Source of the DNA: Albugo candida
Taxonomy: Eukaryota > Oomycota > Peronosporomycetes > Albuginales
Reading direction: 5' to 3'
Assembly (NCBI GenBank): GCA_040437565.1
Contig: JBDOQK010000043.1
Coordinates: forward strand, 1-64,000
DNA: 64,000 bases
Shown here one piece after another: positions 43,774-56,775 of the stretch. The notes beneath the pieces are model-generated. The model was not told the DNA's origin. It saw only the letters and a program-made list of their open reading frames with translations, and did not search any database. Numbering within the stretch: the stretch's first letter is position 1; each line of letters begins with the position of its first letter. The position numbers and the translations under genes are program-made.

Positions 43774-46700
43774 GCTGATAATTTTGTTGTACGAGCGGTG
43801 TATTCTTTTCTGTGAAATAAATAAATTTCAGTTGGGGTTGCAGTGGCTAAAAGGTTGTGTGCAGAGATTGTTTTGTTTTTTCTCTGTGGACTACGAGAAC
43901 CGAAGACTCAAAAATGTAAAAAGTTGCAACTTCTCACTCAAAGTTTCAAGTCGTTGAAAGTTCTTCGTGCACTGAATGCCAAACTGGGAGAAGTAGTAGG
44001 AGACGAAGGAAATTCTTTACGTGCTCGAAAGATTGAAAAATTCTGTTTATCTTCCACACGACGTCGCCTGGTCGCGTGAGACGCACGAATGTTGGGAAAA
44101 TTTCGTTTCGTTTTTCTTTCTTTTTTTCTCTTTAAGAGGAAAACTGTAACGAAAACTGTTTTTAGATGTGGTTTTGCCTGATGGAAAGATAGGATCTGAT
44201 CGGTAACAAACGGTGTGACAGAAACTGCTTCTTGAGTGGGTAGAAAGAAAGTGAATGAAGATAAAGAAAAACTAAACATATTATCCACAAATGCCATGTA
44301 GAAAAGTCAGCCATCTGGAATTCGCACGATCTGTACCTCTACACTACATCGATACCCCCTTGCCCGTGTGTTGTCACAAGCCTAAAACGTAGCTGTTGCG
44401 TACTTTAACAACATGATTCAGTAAAAGTAGTACGGTAGCTTAGTCATTACCGAGGTATACTGATGAAAATTACGGTCTATTCTAAGTATAATGTCATAAA
44501 AATTTCACACCGACGACGAAAAGAGTGGAGCTCATTCGTTGCTGCGAAAAGGTTTTCGGATTGTCCATACGATCCACAGTTAATTTTGGCAGCCACAAAC
44601 GCATCTTGCTCAAAATAGCACTCTGTCAGTTTATTTTATAAAAAGATGTTGAATGCAGAAGATGAACAGCTGGTTTTCGCGAAACTANNNNNNNNNNNNN
44701 NNNNNNNNNNNNNNNNNNNNNNNNNNNNNNNNNNNNNNNNNNNNNNNNNNNNNNNNNNNNNNNNNNNNNNNNNNNNNNNNNNNNNNNAAAACTGTAACGA
44801 AAACTGTTTTTAGATGTGGTTTTGCCTGATGGAAAGATAGGATCTGATCGGTAACAAACGGTGTGACAGAAACTGCTTCTTGAGTGGGTAGAAAGAAAGT
44901 GAATGAAGATAAAGAAAAACTAAACATATTATCCACAAATGCCATGTAGAAAAGTCAGCCATCTGGAATTCGCACGATCTGTACCTCTACACTACATCGA
45001 TACCCCCTTGCCCGTGTGTTGTCACAAGCCTAAAACGTAGCTGTTGCGTACTTTAACAACATGATTCAGTAAAAGTAGTACGGTAGCTTAGTCATTACCG
45101 AGGTATACTGATGAAAATTACGGTCTATTCTAAGTATAATGTCATAAAAATTTCACACCGACGACGAAAAGAGTGGAGCTCATTCGTTGCTGCGAAAAGG
45201 TTTTCGGATTGTCCATACGATCCACAGTTAATTTTGGCAGCCACAAACGCATCTTGCTCAAAATAGCACTCTGTCAGTTTATTTTATAAAAAGATGTTGA
45301 ATGCAGAAGATGAACAGCTGGTTTTCGCGAAACTAGCAAACCCGAACTGAAGGTATATCTTGCCAGCTGTATTTCTTACGCTACTAGGTTTCGTGGTTGC
45401 GTTTGGATCATACTCTATTACCAAGCACGTTCCCACGTTATTTCATTAATCGAATACTGATTGATTGCCCAAGTTGCCATATCGCTATAATAATAGAGCT
45501 CACACGTGAAACGCTTTGAAACAATTCTTATTATACTTACGACAAACAGTATTTGTCAAAGACCTGAATTACGGCATAATGAACCTTCGCTCAGCTGCTT
45601 GTACATCATCTGGAACCGGGCAAGTTTTCTACACAGTATGTAAACGCTTGGGTCAATTTGTTTCGACTTTAACGCCATGTGGAAATGAGGTAATCGACAG
45701 AGCTTGACTATGATTTGGTAGAAACATGTTTTTTTTGCAATAATCTGACTGGAACACGTAACTTTCGACTCAGTCACACAAAAATCTTACAAGGAAATCC
45801 TTGGTCAAAGAATCCAGAGGATCGATGCGCCTGTTTGCGTAGTTTCAAATTTTTCATCTCAGAAGATTACAAATCTTTCTTCCTTAGAAGCGCCTTATTC
45901 GTAGCGTTCCAATATAGAATCACTTGGAAAACTAATATGCCATTCAAACAAATAGCAACCCCGTATCCAGTCAGTTGCAATAGATCGCCGGTTTCCTAAC
46001 CATGTGGCGAATAAGGAAGCGATTTGCTTACAAACACGGTAGGTAATTTACCTGCAAAGTGGTGAATAACCGCGCTAAAGATCCGCCAAAATTCAGCAAC
46101 AGAGTCAAGAATGCCAACTGACCGGTATGACCATGCTTGTAATTTGTGTAGACCTACGCACATTTGACCAGTCATCAACATTGATTTAATTACAAATTTA
46201 CTACCTGAGGAGCACGTGCGAATATGGTGATTGGTATTGCCGCCGACGGAAGAATCCATTGGTACTGGGACGGTAAATGGTACATGCAAAAAGCTAGCCC
46301 TCCCAATAGCATACTGAGCACGCTGCGCTTTGTGATTGAAATTCGTGGAACATGAAAAGTGAATATCAATAGCACCAGCAACAAGTTTTGGACGAGAATA
46401 ACCAGATTTTCACCCCACGTACTGACTGGATACTCACGCAATATATTATAAATGGTTCCAGATAGATATAGAATGACCTCAAGATAAAATGATGCAGGTG
46501 TTAATCCGGTAACATCCTGAGCTGCAAGGATTTTAACAATTTGAGGCAACTAACTCAACAAATGTGATGAAATATCTCAGAGGGTGCATTAAGACCTTAC
46601 CTTGAGTATCAAACTTCCTCCAATGATTGCGAAACCGAGTAATTTACTGATGAGAAGTTTGAGGCAGCCAATATGAAAAAAGTTATGCTCCAGAAGAAAC

Positions 46701-47570
46701 GTTGTATAACACTCAGGAGTCAGCATAGTAAGCATAAAATCACTTTCGGTCGCATTTGTGAATTTTCTTTGTTGGGGTACAGACTCTGCACTATCGGCAC
46801 CGTTGGCACTTGACATAAGTAAGGTGAAAAGAAGCAACATTGCAACGTGATTCTTAAGGTGCATTTTCACTCCNNNNNNNNNNNNNNNNNNNNNNNNNNN
46901 NNNNNNNNNNNNNNNNNNNNNNNNNNNNNNNNNNNNNNNNNNNNNNNNNNNNNNNNNNNNNNNNNNNNNNNNNTCTGTCAGTTTATTTTATAAAAAGATG
47001 TTGAATGCAGAAGATGAACAGCTGGTTTTCGCGAAACTAGCAAACCCGAACTGAAGGTATATCTTGCCAGCTGTATTTCTTACGCTACTAGGTTTCGTGG
47101 TTGCGTTTGGATCATACTCTATTACCAAGCACGTTCCCACGTTATTTCATTAATCGAATACTGATTGATTGCCCAAGTTGCCATATCGCTATAATAATAG
47201 AGCTCACACGTGAAACGCTTTGAAACAATTCTTATTATACTTACGACAAACAGTATTTGTCAAAGACCTGAATTACGGCATAATGAACCTTCGCTCAGCT
47301 GCTTGTACATCATCTGGAACCGGGCAAGTTTTCTACACAGTATGTAAACGCTTGGGTCAATTTGTTTCGACTTTAACGCCATGTGGAAATGAGGTAATCG
47401 ACAGAGCTTGACTATGATTTGGTAGAAACATGTTTTTTTTGCAATAATCTGACTGGAACACGTAACTTTCGACTCAGTCACACAAAAATCTTACAAGGAA
47501 ATCCTTGGTCAAAGAATCCAGAGGATCGATGCGCCTGTTTGCGTAGTTTCAAATTTTTCATCTCAGAAGA
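43774..47570. other. Intergenic plus artefactual duplication
   Basis: The true intergenic content is short. Bases 44140-44687 are repeated at 44788-45335 and 45270-46873 at 46974-48577 because of two N gaps. The plus frame 43843-44079 (78 codons, no ATG) ends LRARKIEKFCLSSTRRRLVA and lacks a family. Nothing else supported. Confidence 0.5.
44140..45335. repeat. Assembly gap (N 44688-44787) with identical 548-bp flanks
   Basis: Bases 44140-44687 recur at 44788-45335 on either side of 100 N; unmerged contig overlap. Confidence 0.93.
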
Positions 47571-48577
47571 TTACAAATCTTTCTTCCTTAGAAGCGCCTT
47601 ATTCGTAGCGTTCCAATATAGAATCACTTGGAAAACTAATATGCCATTCAAACAAATAGCAACCCCGTATCCAGTCAGTTGCAATAGATCGCCGGTTTCC
47701 TAACCATGTGGCGAATAAGGAAGCGATTTGCTTACAAACACGGTAGGTAATTTACCTGCAAAGTGGTGAATAACCGCGCTAAAGATCCGCCAAAATTCAG
47801 CAACAGAGTCAAGAATGCCAACTGACCGGTATGACCATGCTTGTAATTTGTGTAGACCTACGCACATTTGACCAGTCATCAACATTGATTTAATTACAAA
47901 TTTACTACCTGAGGAGCACGTGCGAATATGGTGATTGGTATTGCCGCCGACGGAAGAATCCATTGGTACTGGGACGGTAAATGGTACATGCAAAAAGCTA
48001 GCCCTCCCAATAGCATACTGAGCACGCTGCGCTTTGTGATTGAAATTCGTGGAACATGAAAAGTGAATATCAATAGCACCAGCAACAAGTTTTGGACGAG
48101 AATAACCAGATTTTCACCCCACGTACTGACTGGATACTCACGCAATATATTATAAATGGTTCCAGATAGATATAGAATGACCTCAAGATAAAATGATGCA
48201 GGTGTTAATCCGGTAACATCCTGAGCTGCAAGGATTTTAACAATTTGAGGCAACTAACTCAACAAATGTGATGAAATATCTCAGAGGGTGCATTAAGACC
48301 TTACCTTGAGTATCAAACTTCCTCCAATGATTGCGAAACCGAGTAATTTACTGATGAGAAGTTTGAGGCAGCCAATATGAAAAAAGTTATGCTCCAGAAG
48401 AAACGTTGTATAACACTCAGGAGTCAGCATAGTAAGCATAAAATCACTTTCGGTCGCATTTGTGAATTTTCTTTGTTGGGGTACAGACTCTGCACTATCG
48501 GCACCGTTGGCACTTGACATAAGTAAGGTGAAAAGAAGCAACATTGCAACGTGATTCTTAAGGTGCATTTTCACTCC
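45270..48577. repeat. Assembly gap (N 46874-46973) with identical 1,604-bp flanks
   Basis: Bases 45270-46873 recur at 46974-48577 on either side of 100 N. The left copy contains nearly all of MPDU1 (45867-46873), cut nine codons after the start; it is a false duplicate of the gene at 47571-48595. Confidence 0.93.
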
Positions 48578-48595
48578 GCTTGTGGAGTGGTGCAT
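47571..48595 (-). CDS. MPDU1: Mannose-P-dolichol utilization protein (MPDU1/Lec35), PQ-loop
   Basis: Four exons on the minus strand (48595-48305, 48253-47909, 47857-47756, 47699-47571), all GT/AG and phase 0, give 288 residues. The start at 48595 gives a nine-residue extension before [20 protein letters not shown], a signal-like segment starting at 48568; either ATG is possible. Two PQ-loop repeats are present: [20 protein letters not shown] opening exon 2, and [21 protein letters not shown] across the exon 2/3 join, followed by [13 protein letters not shown] and ETGD. About seven membrane helices. In animals the ER protein is needed for use of dolichol-phosphate mannose and glucose in N-glycan and GPI assembly. 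Confidence 0.93.
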
Positions 48596-48857
48596 TCGAG
48601 TATCCAGAATGGCACCCTGTGTGGGTTTCCACCAATCAAGAATTAAGATTTAAATCAACGAATCTGAGAGGTTCTGATGAGGTTTAAGAGGTCGACATAA
48701 CAAAAAAGTAGCGATGTAATATGGAGGTATATAGACATCATTTGGTTCTTCAAAGTAAAGTATAAATGCATTGAATGTAGTATAGGTTCCAATCGAAAAC
48801 ATCAGATTCTATTGGCTAATCAAGTACCAAATTTCAACCAATCTATAACAAGAAAAT

Positions 48858-49198
48858 ATGGTGTGGAATCGATTGCGGTTTCCGAATATGGCGATTACTT
48901 TCATGGGCAAAAATCCTCGGAACAAATCTCATTCAAATCAATATGTATTTAGAACAGAGCCCAACTATACAAAGCACGATATCAAAGAGTACCTCACCAA
49001 AGTGTACAATTTACCAGTCATCAAAGTCGCGACCATGAACTACGAAGGTACAAAGCTTATGGTACTCTACAAGCCTCCACTTCATGTCTTGTCGTAGGTA
49101 AATTCAAGCGAGCTTTTGGAGGGCGGTATGTGTACAAAGAAAAAAACTGGAAGAAGGCGATCGTGACGATCAAAGAATCGAGTAATGTATCACTATAG
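48858..49198 (+). CDS. MRPL23: Mitochondrial ribosomal protein uL23m
   Basis: Two exons (48858-49047 and 49098-49198), 96 residues, GT/AG with phase 1. The exon 1 peptide IKEYLTKVYNLPVIKVATMN is the conserved tRNA-exit-side segment of L23 proteins. Exon 2 adds GKFKRAFGGRYVYKEKNWKK, AIVTI, completing the barrel. It lines the polypeptide exit tunnel of the large subunit. Small size matches mitochondrial rather than cytosolic L23 (no long basic N-terminal extension). The targeting sequence is not obvious (MVWNRLRFPNMAITFMGKNP). Confidence 0.88.
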
Positions 49199-49321
49199 TA
49201 ATTTCAGCAATTATGTTGCTGCAATTTGCAATATCTTACAATGTGATAGACTAAGAATGGATTTTGATGCAAACACTAAGTCGGCAATTTGAATTGTGAT
49301 TCTTTTTATTCCTGACAAGAT

Positions 49322-49869
49322 CTAATCTTGCTCGCTAACATCCTCGAAATTGTCGACGAGATCGGGTACATCGTCATCATCTTCTTCCTCGATCGTAGCG
49401 TGTTTTTGCTGACTTTTTTGGGCCGTGTTAAACGATTCCGCGATTTGTTTCAAGTTGGCGAGATTATCAGGTCCCAATTGATTAATGATTCCTGGTAAGA
49501 GCTCCTGCAGCGTCTTCGTCTGACTGTGACCGCAGATTGCATACGTGTTGGACGCAATTGAAGCTTTGACTTTGGGACTGGCGAAATGGATCACTTGTCC
49601 GTCCATTTTAAATAAATTCACTTCTTCCACGCCGGGAATATTGGTCACACCTAGTTTTTTCAAAGTTGCATCCAACTTTTTATCATCCGTCGTATTATTT
49701 TTGTGAGCTGCTTTTTTCTTCCGACGAACGGATCCTTTGCCACCAGTTCGAACCTATCAAAAGAATTGGTCGTGTGAAATTGAGTACGATTATTACACAA
49801 ATAGCATTCACGTGCCTCGCCGAATTTGGCCGCTAATCGTTGCCGAGCAATTGCGATTTCGTCTTCCAT
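49322..49869 (-). CDS. BTF3: Nascent polypeptide-associated complex beta subunit (BTF3)
   Basis: Two exons (49869-49816, 49753-49322), 161 residues. Joining FGE to VRTGGKGSVRRKKKAAH requires a donor GCACGT with acceptor AG, a GC-AG intron. The nearest GT donors give the wrong phase or break the conserved sequence. The NAC domain follows: LGVTNIPGVEEVNLFKMDGQ, VIHFASPKVKASIASNTYAI, LQELLPGIINQLGPDNL. The acidic tail EEEDDDDVPDLVDNFEDV is typical. The basic RRKKK motif contacts the ribosome. With NAC-alpha it shields nascent chains at the exit tunnel. Confidence 0.93.
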
Positions 49870-50109
49870 CTAGTAGATCATAATAAGTTCAAACATCAAA
49901 AATAGCGTTGCAATCGCGTGAGAAACCTGAATTCTCGATACTTTTTAATCACACAAAAAGCGCCGGCCGACAGCTCCAATGACTCAGTCTAGACCCTTTT
50001 TGAATGTTACATTAGTAGCCCCTATCACCCGCACTTAAGAAAAGCCCTGGGAGCCAATGATATTTTACTCGTAATACTCTTTATTCTCTCAATTTGAACT
50101 TGATTCAAA

Positions 50110-51270
50110 CTATTCTTGTTTTTTAGTCTTACTTTTCTTTTGTTTTTTACCAGTCATTGGTTCCTCTGTGTCGCTGTCGTAAGATGATTGGCCAATCTGA
50201 TAGTCCGGGTAACATTCCTCATACTGTTCTGCCGCACTCATTTCGGCATCGTTACGTTGACGTTTATTTTGCGCTTTGATCACATTCACCAAGCTTTCTC
50301 TCCATGCCAACTCTCCCTCTATCTCTTCTTCATGTTCCTTCTCGGCTGCAGCAGTGATAGAAGCACTCAAATTTGAAAAATAGTTCCCGGAGCCGTCGCC
50401 ATCCTTAACCTCTTTTTGAAATAAACTAGGAAAGGCATTGGAGTCCCTCCGATCAACTGGAATGTACTCACCAATATTCGGGAAGATATCCTCATCGTCT
50501 TGTTCACTCAACGACACCGTTTCCTTCGGATTCGCATGCAAAGAATCATCTTGGGTATCTATTGGCGGCGGATTTGAAACAATTCTATTCTTTTTGATGT
50601 TGCGGTGATTCCGGATAGCCTCGCCAACTTGTTCCATAATTGTATCGGACACAAATCCACTCAGATACGTCTCACGTTCACACGCTTCGGTGCTCTTACG
50701 CACGATCGTAGGAGTGCTCTCATAGGCTTTCGAAGTGACTTCAAATTTGTACGACATCCTTCCGGGTCGGAAATCATGACTGCATTCTTCATCATGCAAA
50801 TACGCTTGCTCTAGCGCGTGAAAGAGAATAAGTTTTCCAGCAGGCGAGTGAATGGTGAGATCTGATTTGTTATTAACCGCCTGTGCTTCTTTGGCCTCTT
50901 TTAAAGCTTTCTTTATTTTTTGCAGCGTACTTTGCACATCAATTTCCTTTTCGCGAGTCTCTTGAACACGCTCCGTCACTAAATCCGGAATAAAGGAATC
51001 GCCTGCGTCAGAGTGCTTGCTTAAATCGGTCTCACGCGGTACCCTTTGGCGACGTTCAGCGGCACGATCGCGGTATTTGGTGCTGGGCTCTTCGGATACC
51101 CTTGAGGTGGCGCTTTTTTTCAATGTGCGCTTCTCGCTGGCCCGCTTTAGCTTCGTTTTGAGCCAACGCTTCTCTTTTTTTATCTGCTTATCAATTTCTT
51201 TAACCTCTTTCAAATCGCTTTCCGTCAATGCGCGTGCACCTCCAAACGTTCGGACAGAGTCATTCTCCAT
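50110..51270 (-). CDS. IK: RED/IK-family spliceosomal protein, short form
   Basis: Intronless, 386 residues. KYRDRAAERRQR near residue 65, FIPDL, and FRPGRMSYKFE follow the RED N-terminal domain; DIFPNIGEYIP and YEECYPDYQIG...YDSDTEE follow its distal part. RED/IK is a component of the activated (B complex) spliceosome and also affects spindle checkpoint in animals. The frame ends soon after YDSDTEE in a Lys-rich tail (KKQKKSKTKKQE). The roughly 130-residue C-terminal block usual in animals (containing GRWDFD) is missing, and no downstream exon for it was found. The N-terminus shows a Lys-rich coiled coil. Confidence 0.8.
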   Translation of the reverse strand: MENDSVRTFGGARALTESDLKEVKEIDKQIKKEKRWLKTKLKRASEKRTLKKSATSRVSEEPSTKYRDRAAERRQRVPRETDLSKHSDAGDSFIPDLVTERVQETREKEIDVQSTLQKIKKALKEAKEAQAVNNKSDLTIHSPAGKLILFHALEQAYLHDEECSHDFRPGRMSYKFEVTSKAYESTPTIVRKSTEACERETYLSGFVSDTIMEQVGEAIRNHRNIKKNRIVSNPPPIDTQDDSLHANPKETVSLSEQDDEDIFPNIGEYIPVDRRDSNAFPSLFQKEVKDGDGSGNYFSNLSASITAAAEKEHEEEIEGELAWRESLVNVIKAQNKRQRNDAEMSAAEQYEECYPDYQIGQSSYDSDTEEPMTGKKQKKSKTKKQE

Positions 51271-51401
51271 GACAGGAGTGCTAGAATTGTTAATAACAGA
51301 AACTTTGAGGCTAAAATGGAAATTAAAAACGGGAAGGATAGTTTATTTGGAAACACGTCAGCACTCACGCCCGCTTTATTGTACTTGAAGCTGCGTGGAC
51401 A

Positions 51402-51875
51402 TTAGAATCCTAATCCAGTAAGCCATTGTCGAAGATCAAGCAGATGATCTCCTACGACTTCCAGTCTTCCCGGACGCGCGAGGACGGTTTTACCGCCACA
51501 AACTTTCGACATCTCCGCCTGCAGTTCTCCTTCGTGACCATCGTATCGACGTAAAATTGTTAGAACACGCGTTCGTCCATTGCGATAGTCACGGTATACT
51601 GGTAGTTGCAATCCTTTAGCTGTCCGCTTTACGCTGAATGGAAGTCCAGGCAATGGGCTCTCGGGCGCTGGCGACCAACCATTGAAACTGACTTTTTCAG
51701 GAATGTATGTCGGCTCATACTTTAACGACGGAACTTCCTGTTCCGCTTTTGGACACGTCCGTTCGATGAATCGCATAAATGCAGGATGACGTGTCTTACG
51801 CCGAATTTGGCGATTGCTGTGCACTCGTTGAGCATGCGTAGAGAGTATGACCGCCTTCCGCAGCAAGTCCAACAT
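51402..51875 (-). CDS. MRPL49: Mitochondrial ribosomal protein mL49 (IMG2 family)
   Basis: Intronless, 157 residues from the ATG at 51875, with a basic N-terminal segment suited to mitochondrial import. Conserved landmarks: FNGWSPAPESPLPGLPFSVKRT, LQLPVYRDYRNGRTRVLTIL, then LEVVGDHLLDLRQWLTGLGF at the C-terminus, which matches the mL49 ending (KGYFDQELKAWLLEKGF in the animal family). Large-subunit structural protein of the mitoribosome. The N gap at 51905 lies in its upstream flank. Confidence 0.85.
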   Translation of the reverse strand: MLDLLRKAVILSTHAQRVHSNRQIRRKTRHPAFMRFIERTCPKAEQEVPSLKYEPTYIPEKVSFNGWSPAPESPLPGLPFSVKRTAKGLQLPVYRDYRNGRTRVLTILRRYDGHEGELQAEMSKVCGGKTVLARPGRLEVVGDHLLDLRQWLTGLGF

Positions 51876-52042
51876 AACTGTTCATATACTGTCAATTTTT
51901 ATTTNNNNNNNNNNNNNNNNNNNNNNNNNNNNNNNNNNNNNNNNNNNNNNNNNNNNNNNNNNNNNNNNNNNNNNNNNNNNNNNNNNNNNNNNNNNNNNNN
52001 NNNNCCTTCCGCAGCAAGTCCAACATAACTGTTCATATACTG

Positions 52043-52055
<13 letters not shown>
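51854..52055. repeat. Assembly gap (N 51905-52004) with identical 51-bp flanks
   Basis: Bases 51854-51904 recur at 52005-52055. The overlap contains both the 5' end of the mL49 gene and the 3' end of the UMP synthase gene, so the two genes truly lie only a few tens of bases apart. Confidence 0.93.
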
Positions 52056-53706
<1,651 letters not shown>

Positions 53707-54141
53707 TTTGTTCGATGCAATATAATCAATATTGATTGGGCGAAAAAAGGCCAATTGGATGGAGGTGAAGACTACGATTAGCTCTGTAATTAAACCCGAG
53801 CTTAAGTTATAAAGCTGTCACACAACGTATAAGCCATCTCCATCAATTGGGACGTCGGACAACTTTCGTTGTGATATATTTGATGCTCAAAAGCTGAAAT
53901 GGCTCAATGGCTCTGCACGTCGAGTACCATCTCACTTTTACGACAGAAATTCGCAATGATTGCTGCACAAGCTGTATCCCATTGACCTCCAAAGTTGGGA
54001 TGCGGGATGTTGCATATTTAAGTGTGCAGATAGTGTGTGGATTAAAGAATAGTCATTTGATCTGATTAATGTTTATCATTATATATCTTGACATCTAAAA
54101 AAAGGTCGTAGTGTTAGATGAGCTTTCTATATCCTGGTCTT

Positions 54142-55032
54142 TTATTCAACGGAATGAAGTTCAAACTTCAACGGTTTAGGGGGCAGATAATTATATTCCG
54201 GCTCTGAAAGCAAGGGAAAGCGGTCACCGCATGCATCATTACAATCGAAATTCTTTGGACGCAACACGTTGACCCATAGGCAGTTCGTCTTCGCATCAGA
54301 GTAAAAAACCTCACAGTACTTGAATATACACTTGGCACATTCAATGGAACCATCGTACTGAGCACGGACGACTTGGGCTGCTTGAGTGGTAAGAACCTGA
54401 GTATTTTTGAGCGGCTCTATAAAATTTTTTTGCTCACTTGCAGGGCGGAGCATCACCAAAGTACATGATTTTTCTGGTATTTGTACACACTCCGAGTGAA
54501 TTGAAGATATCTCTACGATCGATTTCGAGACTTTGAAAATAGTGGATAAAGAGGCCGAGTGCTTCTCGTGTCCGTCGAGTTTAGAGCACTTGATGCACTC
54601 ATCACGTTTATCTTGTTTGTAAGTGATGATGACGATCTTTTCTGATTCTGGATACTCCTGATTGGTATCAGCTTGCACCAGTTGTTTGCCATAGTCCAGT
54701 GAAGTCCTGAAAATGACTTGATCACCTAATTTTGAGGGTTGGCTTATTTTTAGTGCACAATTTGGTATATTTGATACATCACTGGAAAAATCCATTAAGT
54801 GTCTAGAAATCTGAACAATGACGCTCGCTGTGTTTTGGACAACCTGAATTGGCTGTAATCTTCTGACACCAGCGTCGATAATAGCATCATAGCAGGTATG
54901 GAGCTCACCATTCGCCGTTATGTAGATCTCGTACGTATTGTATGTTCCACACTGCACGAAATGCAGCCGACACCAAAGCCATGCGCTAAGTTGCGTAGTC
55001 ACAAAATACCATGTTCGTAGTCTCGCCACCAT
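54142..55032 (-). CDS. Putative secreted Cys-containing protein, two-member local family
   Basis: Intronless, 296 residues. The N-terminus (WYFVTTQLSAWLWCRLHF) is hydrophobic after a basic start, a plausible signal peptide. The middle has strand-like segments and CIKCSK. The C-terminal 90 residues are conserved in the paralogue at 63636-64000: LVMLRP, AAQVVRAQYDG, ECAKCIFKYCEVFYSD, LWVN, a DCNDACG block, and YLPPKPLKFELHS at the end. The CxxC...C motifs could bind metal or form disulfides. I do not recognise the family. Position next to UMPS is preserved in the duplicated block, so the pair moved as one segment. An effector-like role is conceivable but unproven; no RxLR-like motif follows the signal region. 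Confidence 0.65.
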   Translation of the reverse strand: MVARLRTWYFVTTQLSAWLWCRLHFVQCGTYNTYEIYITANGELHTCYDAIIDAGVRRLQPIQVVQNTASVIVQISRHLMDFSSDVSNIPNCALKISQPSKLGDQVIFRTSLDYGKQLVQADTNQEYPESEKIVIITYKQDKRDECIKCSKLDGHEKHSASLSTIFKVSKSIVEISSIHSECVQIPEKSCTLVMLRPASEQKNFIEPLKNTQVLTTQAAQVVRAQYDGSIECAKCIFKYCEVFYSDAKTNCLWVNVLRPKNFDCNDACGDRFPLLSEPEYNYLPPKPLKFELHSVE

Positions 55033-56775
55033 TAGTGTTTCTTAGATGCGCTTTACAAGGTCAATTCCAAAATGGCTTGATAAAGAGACAGAAGAATGTA
55101 GATACGTATCTGATCCGACGAAGAAACAACACAACCTCACAGCAAAAACTGGTCTTGTTGCATTTATCGTTGACGTAACTATCTTATCGTTGCATCCTTC
55201 GGTCGATGCGCAACTATAATTTCGCAGAAACCTAAACATTATGTAGCCCCACACGAATCCAAATAAATTATCCGAATTGTTTATGCATTGAAAAACTGAT
55301 CGGATCAGTGTTACCGGGAAAGACGTTCCTGTAAGAGGTGTATTGATCAAATCTATGGATGAGAATTGAAGCACGGCAATATGTTGACAAATTCATTAAG
55401 CTTCATTGCTGGACGTAGAGCACGGATCGAATATACCACTAAGTACGCTAGATTTTCCGACGATAGATGTATCGTATATCGCCGCCTTTGAGCGATAATA
55501 TGCAGTATAATGGGATCAAGGAGAAAGCTTATATAATGGTTTTGCGTTACAGAATTATGTGATGATTGTGTATCGAATATTGGCAACAGTACGGTTGAAT
55601 TGATGCAGCAGATTGTGATTTCGACCGCCTGCTCTTTAGGTGTGAGCAGCATACCTGTAATACGGGTGGATGGATGGCGTACGACGCACCCGAAGATATG
55701 AATAGGTTAGCATCATTTGTCAAACTAAATAATCCACTTGCTCCTTCTATAAGTTGATCTTCCACAACTAAGAATTTGTACTGTTCATCATCTGCGATTC
55801 ATCCATAAAATCCCGCTAGCTGATATGAGTCTACCACCTACGGGTAGACGCATTGCTCTTCATGGAAGCTGAAGTACACCGTCGGACTCAATACGTCCCT
55901 GAACAAGATCACGAGGTCATTCGGTGCGTTTTTGACTCCTACACATGACTCGACAGCATCCGTTGATTTTGTACCTGAAATATTGTTTCATCGATATAGT
56001 AGCGTTTCACAAAATCTGTCAGGAGTATTTGTATGAGGATGAAAAGCACCAGGAAATCAAGTGCGAGGATTTTATTTTTTCCATCATGTCCTTACTGTCT
56101 TGAGTACTTCAAATCACGATCATCCAAAAACGATGTCACTGTCTCACTGAATGTAAGCCGCAAGACTTTACATCCGTCCATGGAGGTATCGAGCCGAGTA
56201 TGAGTGCAAAATAAATTATGTAATTGATAAACTACTCGACTACTCACGCAAGAGAGTCCGTCTGATCGGAATGGCGCAGGTTGTTTCCCGGTGGTCTTTA
56301 TGGCAGCAATTGCTTCTTATTAGAAATGTGCCCAATGTTTTTCGTTTATATCCAGTCAATAGCGTGACAATCATGAATCAAATCAACGTTTCATAGAGAG
56401 TAGAGAGAAAAGGTAAACGCAAGGCTTACATGTCAATGTTCTTGCCTGACAAGTCTGACGAGCGAAAGATCTCATGAGGAAGGTGCACAGACTGGCGTCA
56501 AATGCTTAAATTCAAAAAGATTCGGGATGCATTTACCAAAGCGGAACATACATTGAGCGGCTTAGCTCATAGAAAAAGAAAAGGCGTTTTGAAAAACTGA
56601 TTATAGAATCAGTTTGTTGTGGAATGTTCGCTTCTCCGCTAATAATGAATCCTAGCGCGACATATTGATAGGGTGCACCTCGACCACGAAGGTAGATAAC
56701 GCACTGTGTCCACCTCCAATATAAACATGGATGCATGCTCTTAGATGTTTTTTTCGTCCACACTAGATCGAAGCC
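55033..56775. other. Intergenic, no supported gene
   Basis: Only short frames (for example minus 55042-55374 and 55353-55652) without family resemblance. The last 100-150 bases may belong to the left end of the Tc1-like relic, but I could not define inverted repeats. Confidence 0.45.

Noticed and set aside
43938-44297. 119-codon minus-strand ORF repeated at 44685-44945
   Set aside because: The repetition comes from an assembly duplication; composition is low-complexity (Ser/Phe/Arg) with no homology that I can recognise.
45867-46873. Second MPDU1 gene
   Set aside because: Sequence is identical to 47571-48577 and abuts a 100-N gap, so it is an unmerged contig overlap rather than a paralogue.
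54142-55032. RxLR or CHxC effector call for the secreted gene
   Set aside because: No RxLR or Cys-His-x-Cys motif follows the signal region; a signal-like N-terminus alone does not justify an effector label.
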